Below, in pieces: positions 1 to 4,587 of a DNA stretch of 7,857 nucleotides; position 1 is the first letter of the stretch, and each line of letters begins with the position of its first letter. The notes beneath the pieces are model-generated. The model worked only from the letters and a program-made list of their open reading frames with translations. It was not told the origin of the DNA and did not search any database. This stretch comes from Candidatus Iainarchaeum sp. (GTDB taxonomy: Archaea; Iainarchaeota; Iainarchaeia; Iainarchaeales; GCA-2688035), in the NCBI GenBank assembly GCA_028712575.1, contig JAQTPU010000036.1:1-7857 (forward strand). Reading direction: 5' to 3'. The translations under genes and the position numbers were made by a program.

Positions 1-817
1 CATTTTCCGCATTGAGTTTTTTCCCGGGAAATGAAAGCAGCAATGACATTGCTTCCGTGTGCCCTTCAAGTTTACTCCAGGAAAAATCCCTGAAAACCCC
101 TGAAAAAGCGAGGTTTTGCACTTCGGGAGTGTGGGCAATTGATGCAAATTCGCTTGTGTTCAGCTTTTTCCTGAAAACAACAATTAATTCCTTCATTAAA
201 TGAGCAATTTCCTCCCCTGTTGTTGGAAGAAAAATTCCCACTTCATCGCCGCCATAAAGGCAGGCAAACCCGCCTCTTGACCCGAGAACTTCTGCCACAC
301 TTTCAGTGAAAATTGAAACCACTCTTCCCGTAGACTGGTGGTAGTGCTTTGCAAGAAACTTGTTCAGCCTGTCAATGTCAAGCATCCCGACAGAATGCGT
401 TCCCGGCTTAAGCAAACTGTCCCTGACCTCTTCAATAAAATACCTTTTGGAATAAACCGCTGGATAATCCGGATGCGATTTGAGGCGCCTTATTGCCTCT
501 TCAGCAAGCGGCTCGTATGCGCGTTCAAACTTTGAAATCAGCCTGCCTTTTTCCTGCCCCAGGTTCCTGATCCCATTGTCAAGCAATGCAAGAGTTCTTG
601 CCTTCTTGGCTTCAGGCATATTGGAAGAAGCTGTCTTGTTTTTTATTTTCACAAGCTGGGCAATCCTTTTTGTAACCTGCTTTTCATTATATTCATATGC
701 CCTGCGCAGACGAAATATGCCGCGCTCAAGCGGCTTGATTGAAGCCTGCTTCGGGACATAAAATCTTCCGCGCTGGGAAAATCTTGGAACAGGCTTTCTT
801 TGGGCTGGATTCGGCAT
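1..817 (-). CDS. GGDEF-like nucleotide-cyclase-fold protein, partial (C-terminus beyond left edge)
   Basis: An open frame runs from ATG at 817 to the left edge with no stop (272 codons). Residues 1-115 are basic and helical with no membrane segment or signal peptide. A GGDEF-type domain starts near residue 117. It shows YSKRYFIEEV (122-131, like the family's N-terminal YNRRYF motif), MLDIDRLNKF (145-154, first metal Asp D147), YHQSTGRVV (159-167, the family's GHxxGD loop) and YGGDEVGIFLP (188-198, signature with D191/E192). Known members are diguanylate cyclases or degenerate relatives; Cas10 palm domains share the fold. Here the guanine-contacting Asn and Asp positions of PleD appear to be Leu155 and Arg165, and no RxxD inhibitory site precedes the signature, so c-di-GMP synthesis is doubtful. 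No ribosome-binding site precedes the ATG; an AT-rich box about 25 bp upstream fits a leaderless transcript. The fold call is fairly sure; the activity is unknown. Confidence 0.75.
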   Translation of the reverse strand, partial: MPNPAQRKPVPRFSQRGRFYVPKQASIKPLERGIFRLRRAYEYNEKQVTKRIAQLVKIKNKTASSNMPEAKKARTLALLDNGIRNLGQEKGRLISKFERAYEPLAEEAIRRLKSHPDYPAVYSKRYFIEEVRDSLLKPGTHSVGMLDIDRLNKFLAKHYHQSTGRVVSIFTESVAEVLGSRGGFACLYGGDEVGIFLPTTGEEIAHLMKELIVVFRKKLNTSEFASIAHTPEVQNLAFSGVFRDFSWSKLEGHTEAMSLLLSFPGKKLNAEN

Positions 818-835
818 AATCAATTTATGGCTTTC

Positions 836-848
836 TTTTTTTAAAAAG
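836..848. promoter_or_regulatory. Shared AT-rich TATA-like box between divergent genes
   Basis: TTTTTTTAAAAAG lies in the 62-bp gap between the divergent GGDEF-like and kinase-like genes. It is nearly palindromic and reads as a TATA-like box on both strands. Its centre is about 25 bp from the minus-strand ATG at 817, which would place transcription start at or next to that ATG. It is about 37 bp from the plus-strand ATG at 880, allowing a leader of roughly 10 nt. This rests on spacing alone. Confidence 0.45.
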
Positions 849-879
849 CTTTGCACAGATTCAATAAGCGGTTTTTCCG

Positions 880-1452
880 ATGCTTTCCTGTTCTGATTCA
901 AGGTTGAAGCTCTTTCTGAGGCAAAAAAAATTATTGCTGGCCGAAAAAATTGCAAAAGGCTGGAGCAGCGAAATTTTCCTTGTTAAAAACAAGGCCGGGA
1001 AAAAGCTTGTTGTAAAAATCGAGAAGGAAGACAGCCCGCGCAAAAACATGGCTGAAAAGGAAACAATGCATCTTGCAGCGGCAAACAGAATCCGCATTGG
1101 TCCGGAATTAATTTCTTTCGATTTGGAAAAAAGGATTATCCTGATGGAATTCATTGAAGGAAAGCATTTTTCAAAATGGCTTTTTGCAAACCCTTCAAAA
1201 AAGAATCTGAAAAAATGCATTGATTCGCTTCTGGAACAGGCAGAAAAGCTTGATGAAATAGGATTGAGCCACGGCCAGCTTGCAGGCAGGGGGGCAAACA
1301 TTCTTGTAAAGAAAAACTGCCTGCCGGTGATTATTGATTTTGAAAAGGCCTCGCAATCGCGCAGGTGCAAAAATTATAACCAGCTGCAGGCTTACCTCTT
1401 CAAAAACCCGAAAAGCGCTGTTGCAAGAAAAGTAAAGGAAATTTTGGAATAA
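880..1452 (+). CDS. Predicted Ser/Thr protein kinase-like protein, archaeal COG2112 type
   Basis: A 190-residue protein with a reduced protein-kinase fold. Visible elements in order are a Gly/Ser loop AKGWSSEIFLV (25-35), VVKI with the likely ATP Lys (K46), a helix-C Glu (E59 or E61), hinge MEFIEG (89-94), a catalytic-loop equivalent HGQLAGRGANILV (131-143) and IIDFEKAS (151-158), whose D153 matches the metal Asp of DFG. The order and short length fit the archaeal predicted-kinase group, whose IDFE-type motif resembles the Bud32/RIO family. Q133 stands where HxD kinases have the catalytic Asp, so phosphotransfer may be weak or absent. The start is the first ATG after an in-frame TAA at 865; no clear ribosome-binding site precedes it. 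It is divergent to the GGDEF-like gene and convergent, 9 bp away, with the basic frame that follows. Its target is unknown. Confidence 0.72.
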   Translation: MLSCSDSRLKLFLRQKKLLLAEKIAKGWSSEIFLVKNKAGKKLVVKIEKEDSPRKNMAEKETMHLAAANRIRIGPELISFDLEKRIILMEFIEGKHFSKWLFANPSKKNLKKCIDSLLEQAEKLDEIGLSHGQLAGRGANILVKKNCLPVIIDFEKASQSRRCKNYNQLQAYLFKNPKSAVARKVKEILE

Positions 1453-1461
1453 TCAAATGCC

Positions 1462-1752
1462 CTAGACGCTGCGCCTTCTTTTTGGATCTTCCCCTTTTCC
1501 CTTATTTCTCAAGCGCCTCAACATTTGCTCAGCACTGGACATTGGGCCGAGGCCATATTCATTGGCTTTTACTTTCAGGCCTGCTGTTGCAATTGTATCC
1601 GGGCCTCTGCCGCGCCTTCTTCTCGCAAACCTATGGCCAAACTTTGAAACGGCTCTGCCAGGCCTCATCTTCATTTTTGTGTCCTGAAAAACAGGTTCCT
1701 GGGAAATGCCCCCCGAGCCCCAGGCATCTTCCCGCAGGTTTACCTGCCTCAA
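1462..1752 (-). CDS. Unidentified Arg-rich basic protein (second half of a TGA-split frame)
   Basis: A 96-codon frame whose first possible start, TTG at 1752, directly follows an in-frame TGA. The likelier internal start is ATG at 1674 (residue 27), with AGGA 8 nt upstream, giving 70 residues. That part is strongly basic: FARRRRGRG at 43-51, then an amphipathic stretch ending in MLRRLRNKGKG (78-88) and PKRRRSV (90-96). This suggests nucleic-acid binding, but I recognise no family. In its favour, the stop lies 9 bp from the kinase stop, as expected for compact convergent genes, and the opposite-strand frame is a Phe/Leu/Ser/Cys-rich shadow. GC is about 50-60% over 1501-1740 by my counts, above the flanks. 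It may be the 3' part of a gene broken by the TGA at 1753-1755, a separate short protein, or part of a structured RNA. Confidence 0.4.
   Translation of the reverse strand: MRQVNLREDAWGSGGISQEPVFQDTKMKMRPGRAVSKFGHRFARRRRGRGPDTIATAGLKVKANEYGLGPMSSAEQMLRRLRNKGKGEDPKRRRSV
1683..1747. repeat. Cluster of three adjacent inverted repeats (hairpins)
   Basis: Three inverted repeats lie nearly end to end. CCTG-A5-CAGG is at 1683-1695. GGGAAATGCC (1701-1710) faces GGCATCTTCCC (1723-1733), a 10-bp stem with one bulged base and a 12-nt C-rich loop. GCAGG-TTTA-CCTGC is at 1734-1747. They fall in the most GC-rich part of the window (36 of 60 bases over 1681-1740). On the minus strand the last hairpin begins 5 nt after the in-frame TGA. 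They could be a structured RNA, an attenuator or a recoding element, or chance in GC-rich coding DNA. Confidence 0.4.
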
Positions 1753-1851
1753 TCAAAACTTGCGCGCAATCTTTATGCCTGCAGGCCTTTTCTTTGCTGT
1801 CCTCACAATCCTTGTTTTCCTTCTTTTTGCACCGTAAGTATTCCTTCCCAA
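1753..1851 (-). CDS. Unidentified 32-residue basic peptide (first half of the TGA-split frame)
   Basis: This frame starts at TTG 1851, six bases after GAGGTG (1858-1863), which is fully complementary to the archaeal 16S 3' end. It encodes 32 residues rich in Lys/Arg, with YGAKRRKTRIVRTAKKRP at 6-23, and ends at TGA 1753-1755. The frame continues after the TGA without shift into the 96-codon basic frame, which has similar composition. Either this is a real micro-protein or the TGA interrupts a longer basic protein of about 129 residues. TGA acts as a normal stop elsewhere in the window (SBP3 gene), so general reassignment is unlikely. No family recognised. The 90 bp to its right, up to the SBP1 gene, hold the divergent promoter. 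Confidence 0.4.
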   Translation of the reverse strand: MGRNTYGAKRRKTRIVRTAKKRPAGIKIARKF

Positions 1852-1857
1852 AAAAAA

Positions 1858-1863
1858 CACCTC
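1858..1863 (-). promoter_or_regulatory. Ribosome-binding site GAGGTG for the basic peptide
   Basis: GAGGTG on the minus strand is followed by six T residues and then TTG at 1851. It is a full match to the archaeal anti-Shine-Dalgarno sequence and decides the TTG start. It is the strongest evidence that this frame is, or was, translated. Confidence 0.5.
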
Positions 1864-1890
1864 AAAAATTAACAGAAAAATATGCACTTA

Positions 1891-1904
1891 CCTTATTTTT
1901 AAGG
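1891..1904. promoter_or_regulatory. Divergent TATA-like palindrome before the SBP1 gene
   Basis: CCTTATTTTTAAGG is a perfect inverted repeat (CCTTA-TTTT-TAAGG). On the plus strand its AT core is about 25 bp before a start site near 1925, leaving a short leader to ATG 1942 or 1951. On the minus strand it predicts initiation near 1872, just before GAGGTG at 1863-1858 and TTG at 1851. The symmetry could also make it a regulator-binding site. This is inferred from spacing. Confidence 0.45.
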
Positions 1905-1941
1905 TTTTCATTCAATATGGCTTAATCAAAAAATAATTGGA

Positions 1942-3087
1942 ATGATTGCAATGCAAAAAACCGTGGTTTTAATTCCAATTTTTTTAATTGCAACAATTTT
2001 GCTTTTTCTCGGTTGCACACAGCAGCCAGCGCCTTCAGCTGAAAAACCGGTTAAGATTGGTGTGCTTGCTGATTTGAGCGGGGATTATGTGCATTTGTCC
2101 CGCGGCCTTCCTTATGGCATAGGCTTTGCTGTTGAGGATTTGCAGAAAGAAACAAGCAGGCCTATTCAAGTGATTATGGAAGACCAGAAAAGCTGCGATA
2201 CGCGGGAAACAGTCACAATAATGAACAAGTTTGTAAACATTGACAACGTTGATATTATCATTGGAGGGAGCTGCAGCAGCACTACTCTTGCGGCTGCGCC
2301 GATTGCGAATAAATCAAAAACGATCTTGATTACTCCCTTGTCAACTGCATCCTCAATTTCTGATGCAGGCGAATATGTTTTCAGGACAACTATTTCCGAT
2401 TTTTTGCGATACAAGGCTGCTGCACAGTTGGCGTATGATTCTGGAAAAAGAAGAATGGCAATAATCACTGAAACAAGCAATGATGCTGCAACAGAGATTT
2501 CAAGCGGAGTGAAAAAATCTTTTTCCACACTTGGCGGAGAAATTGTTATTGAAGAACAGGTCCCTTCAAAATCAGAAACTGATTTCAGGACACAGCTTGC
2601 AAAAATCAAGGCGGCAAATCCCGATGTGCTGATATTCTCTGTAACCAGCCCTAAACAGGTTGGGCTGATTGCAAAACAGGCAAAAGAGCTTGGTTTCAGC
2701 GCGCTTTTTATAATGCCCCAGGAAATTGAAGACCAGGAAATAATCAACATTGCAGGAGATGCTGTTGAAGGCCTGATTTATATGATGCCTGGCAACCCGC
2801 CAGAAAGCCCAAGATACCAGGAATTGAAACAGAGGTATTCCGAAAAATACAATGACAATGTTGTTCCAATTGACCTTGCCGAGTCTTATGATGCAACAAT
2901 GCTTGGTGTAAAAGCAGTGCTCGCAAGCAACGGCACAAAAGAAGACATCAAGAGCAAGCTGTTTGAAGTGAGCAAAACCTATCAGGGAGTATCAGGCAGT
3001 GTGCAGTTCGATGAAAAGGGCGACGTGAACAAAACAGTTTTGATAAAAACAATCAAAAACGGGCAGTTTGTGGAATACAAGCCCTAA
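1942..3087 (+). CDS. ABC transporter substrate-binding lipoprotein (LivK/LivJ type), SBP1
   Basis: A 381-residue type I periplasmic-binding-fold protein of the branched-chain amino acid family (LivK, COG0683). An N-terminal hydrophobic segment ends in lipobox LFLGC, so C25 should be lipid-anchored with the binding domain outside the membrane. VKIGVLADLSG (37-47) opens the first lobe. C85 and C111 match the disulfide of E. coli Leu/Ile/Val-binding protein (CDPK...LCSS). CSSTT (111-115) and TPLSTAS (131-137) match its Ser79 and Thr102 ligand regions, so amino acid binding is likely. TDFRTQL (213-219) is a family motif in the second lobe. The C-terminus has the usual VSGSVQFDEKGD. ATG 1951 is an alternative start that shortens the leader by three residues. 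It begins after the divergent TATA-like palindrome and ends 48 bp before livH. Of the four lipoproteins it looks closest to the classical family. Confidence 0.9.
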   Translation: MIAMQKTVVLIPIFLIATILLFLGCTQQPAPSAEKPVKIGVLADLSGDYVHLSRGLPYGIGFAVEDLQKETSRPIQVIMEDQKSCDTRETVTIMNKFVNIDNVDIIIGGSCSSTTLAAAPIANKSKTILITPLSTASSISDAGEYVFRTTISDFLRYKAAAQLAYDSGKRRMAIITETSNDAATEISSGVKKSFSTLGGEIVIEEQVPSKSETDFRTQLAKIKAANPDVLIFSVTSPKQVGLIAKQAKELGFSALFIMPQEIEDQEIINIAGDAVEGLIYMMPGNPPESPRYQELKQRYSEKYNDNVVPIDLAESYDATMLGVKAVLASNGTKEDIKSKLFEVSKTYQGVSGSVQFDEKGDVNKTVLIKTIKNGQFVEYKP

Positions 3088-3096
3088 AGCAAGAAA

Positions 3097-3104
3097 TTTA
3101 TAAT
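3097..3104 (+). promoter_or_regulatory. Possible TATA box for livH
   Basis: TTTATAAT lies in the 48-bp gap after the SBP1 gene, centred about 25 bp before a predicted start near 3126 and 35 bp before the livH ATG. A pyrimidine-rich stretch (3105-3116) follows, which could also help end the upstream transcript. No ribosome-binding site is evident, in line with a short-leader transcript. livH may have its own promoter or be read through from SBP1. Confidence 0.4.
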
Positions 3105-3135
3105 CCTCTTTCTTTGTAATATAAAGAGATTCCAA

Positions 3136-4014
3136 ATGGTTTTCACGCAGTTATTTGTGAACGGCCTGATTGCGGGCGCGATTTATGCGCTTGTTGCAGC
3201 CGGCTTCTCGCTGATTTACTCTACAACAAAATTCGTGCATTTTGCGCACGGAGCAACGGTTGCAGCAAGCGCCTATTTTCTATATTTTTTGTTTTCAATG
3301 CTTGGGATAAACTTCTGGGTTTGCATTCCGCTTGCAATCGGCTTTGCAGCATTGTTCGGATTGGCATGCAACTTCTTTGTTTATGAAAGGTTCATGAACA
3401 GAAAGGCAAGCACAGTAATAATCCTTGTTGCAAGCTTTGCCCTGCTGATTCTCATTGAATCGGTTATTCTGCTCTTGTTCGGTGCTGATGTAAAAACAAT
3501 TGGCTTTATCAAAATTGCAAAAGGAATAGAGATTTTTGACGCAATAATCACCCCCTTGCAGGTTTTCATTGTAATAAGCTCTTTTGCCCTGCTTGCACTG
3601 CTCTGGTTTTTCATGAAGCGCACAAAAATTGGAAAGGCAATGCGCGCAGTCTCAGACAACAAAAGTGTTGCTGAAACGCTTGGGATTAATTCGCGCAGGA
3701 TTTATAATTGGAGCTTTGTAATTGGAAGCGCAATTGCGGGAGTAGCGGGAATTTTTGTTGCTTTAGAACAGAACCTTGAGCCCACAATGGGGACAAATTT
3801 AATCATCAAAGGTTTTACAGGGGCGGTAATCGGGGGTATTGGAAGCGTGCCGGGCGCTATTTTAGGAAGCTTTCTTCTTGGGTTTGCGGAAAACTTTGGG
3901 ATATGGTTCCTTCCATCAGGATACAAGGACGCAATTGCATTTGTAATACTGCTGGTTTTCTTATTATTCAAGCCGACAGGAATTCTGGGAATTAAAAGGG
4001 AAGTGCAGAAATAA
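3136..4014 (+). CDS. livH: Branched-chain amino acid ABC transporter permease LivH
   Basis: A 292-residue integral membrane protein of the LivH family, one half of the transport channel. FVNGLIAGAIYALVAAG (7-23) and FVHFAHGA (33-40) are the family's N-terminal signatures. Several hydrophobic segments follow. The cytoplasmic coupling region AMRAVSDNKSVAETLGIN (168-185) precedes FVIGSAIAGVAGI (194-206), the EAA-like loop that should contact the ATPase. GGIGSVPGAILGSFLLG (233-249) and FKPTGILG (278-285) are typical of the C-terminus. Full length for the family. It stands between the SBP1 gene and the toxin-antitoxin pair, whereas its partner livM is nearly 2.8 kb downstream, an unusual separation since livH and livM usually adjoin. 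Function is confident; the exact ligand range is not. Confidence 0.93.
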   Translation: MVFTQLFVNGLIAGAIYALVAAGFSLIYSTTKFVHFAHGATVAASAYFLYFLFSMLGINFWVCIPLAIGFAALFGLACNFFVYERFMNRKASTVIILVASFALLILIESVILLLFGADVKTIGFIKIAKGIEIFDAIITPLQVFIVISSFALLALLWFFMKRTKIGKAMRAVSDNKSVAETLGINSRRIYNWSFVIGSAIAGVAGIFVALEQNLEPTMGTNLIIKGFTGAVIGGIGSVPGAILGSFLLGFAENFGIWFLPSGYKDAIAFVILLVFLLFKPTGILGIKREVQK

Positions 4015-4037
4015 GTGCATAATAAATGTTCATTGAA

Positions 4038-4076
4038 TGCACATTATTTATATGATTTATTGTACATTTAATATAT
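4038..4076 (+). repeat. Imperfect direct repeats in the toxin-antitoxin promoter, candidate operator
   Basis: TGCACATTATTTATAT (4038-4053) and TGTACATTTAATATAT (4061-4076) agree at 12 of 16 positions and are spaced 23 bp start to start, about two helical turns. One covers the putative TATA box and the other the predicted transcription start. RHH antitoxins usually bind such repeats to repress their own operon. A short inverted pair GTGCA/TGCAC (4015-4019, 4038-4042) is also present. AT-rich sequence makes chance similarity possible. Confidence 0.4.
4047..4054 (+). promoter_or_regulatory. Putative TATA box of the toxin-antitoxin operon
   Basis: TTTATATG in the 74-bp gap after livH. Its centre predicts initiation near 4075, immediately before the GGGTGA ribosome-binding site, a consistent archaeal arrangement. 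It suggests the pair has its own promoter rather than only read-through from livH. Confidence 0.45.
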
Positions 4077-4082
4077 GGGTGA
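4077..4082 (+). promoter_or_regulatory. Ribosome-binding site GGGTGA deciding the antitoxin start
   Basis: GGGTGA is followed by a 6-nt spacer and ATG at 4089. The match to the archaeal 16S 3' end favours this ATG over the in-frame TTG at 4083, which would sit directly against the site. Confidence 0.65.
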
Positions 4083-4088
4083 TTGCAC

Positions 4089-4325
4089 ATGAATGCTAAT
4101 CTTGGAGTGCCTTACGAGGCAATTGTAAAAAAAGCCATTGAAAAGGGCTATGCCGGAAACCAGACTGAAGTTGTCAGGCAGGCTCTTCTCAATTATGAAA
4201 GAATGATTGACGAAGAGGAAAAAGAACTTGTCGCCAAAGCCGTCAAAATAGAAATGAACGAAGTGAAAGCAGGCAATATAAAAACCAAGTCCTTTGCCGA
4301 AATCAAGAAAAAGTTCAAGTGGTAA
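4089..4325 (+). CDS. Ribbon-helix-helix antitoxin of a type II toxin-antitoxin pair
   Basis: A 78-residue protein. A short N-terminal strand (NANLGVP, 2-7) is followed by helix A (about 8-19), a YAGN turn (21-24) and helix B QTEVVRQALLNYERM (25-39), the layout of CopG/ParD-type RHH DNA-binding domains. Charged residues 41-78 would form the tail that wraps the toxin. Dimers of such proteins neutralise the partner toxin and repress their own promoter. The next gene begins 1 nt after the stop and encodes a RelE-like protein, the expected partner. It has its own TATA-like box, repeats and ribosome-binding site upstream. The start was set by GGGTGA. The RHH assignment is good from pattern; the exact antitoxin family is uncertain. 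Confidence 0.75.
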   Translation: MNANLGVPYEAIVKKAIEKGYAGNQTEVVRQALLNYERMIDEEEKELVAKAVKIEMNEVKAGNIKTKSFAEIKKKFKW

Positions 4326-4326
4326 A

Positions 4327-4587
4327 ATGCAGACAAAAATTCTTGAAACTGCCGAAAAGGAACTTGAAAAAATAGCCAATCCATTAAACAAGCAATTTGG
4401 AAGCCGTATTGAAAAACTTGCTTCAAAAGAAACCGGCAAACACCTTGGGCATGGCCTGCCTTACATTACTGAAAATGTCACAAAACAAGCCAGAATAATC
4501 TATTACATTGAGGAAGAAACTGTTTACATTCTGCACTGTTTTGCAACCCACAAGGAATACGAACGGTGGTACAAATCATTCAAATAA
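4327..4587 (+). CDS. RelE/ParE-superfamily toxin-like protein
   Basis: An 86-residue protein with an N-terminal helical pair (about 5-33) and a C-terminal beta region ARIIYYIEEETVYILHCFA (55-73) followed by HKEYERWY (75-82). This is the RelE/ParE pattern, in which the sheet carries the active site of mRNA-cleaving toxins. HKEYERWY resembles the end of RelE-like and HigB-like toxins, but I cannot assign catalytic residues with certainty. The ATG lies 1 nt after the antitoxin stop, so translation should be coupled; an in-frame upstream TTG at 4294 would overlap the antitoxin and is less likely. Its last 22 nt overlap the start of the SBP2 gene, so the two are tied in expression. Confidence 0.7.
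   Translation: MQTKILETAEKELEKIANPLNKQFGSRIEKLASKETGKHLGHGLPYITENVTKQARIIYYIEEETVYILHCFATHKEYERWYKSFK

Noticed and set aside
861..1370. 169-codon minus-strand frame opposite the kinase-like gene
   Set aside because: The opposite strand encodes a protein with ordered kinase motifs; this one is Phe/Ser-rich and motif-free, hence a shadow.
1753..1755. Selenocysteine at the in-frame TGA because a hairpin follows closely
   Set aside because: Archaeal SECIS elements sit in untranslated regions rather than directly after the TGA, and neither half resembles a selenoprotein.
1460..1860. RNase P RNA or SRP RNA in the GC-rich stretch
   Set aside because: I looked for the conserved P4/GAAAGTCC-type core and the SRP GGTCAGGTCCGG/GGAAGCAGC core and found neither on either strand.
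1630..1862. Third minus-strand frame with several Cys and His residues overlapping the basic peptide
   Set aside because: It has no ATG, GTG or TTG start near its beginning and no ribosome-binding site, and the metal-ligand spacing matches no zinc-finger pattern I know.
1482..1925. 147-codon plus-strand open frame opposite the basic gene
   Set aside because: Its protein is rich in Phe, Leu, Ser and Cys with no motif, as expected from the reverse of an Arg/Lys/Glu-rich frame. It starts at TTG-like codons without a ribosome-binding site.
2166..2750. 194-codon minus-strand frame opposite SBP1
   Set aside because: SBP1 is a clear family member through this region; the reverse frame has hydrophobic low-information content only.
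4083..4088. TTG at 4083 as the antitoxin start
   Set aside because: It abuts the GGGTGA site with no spacer; ATG 4089 has the proper 6-nt spacing.
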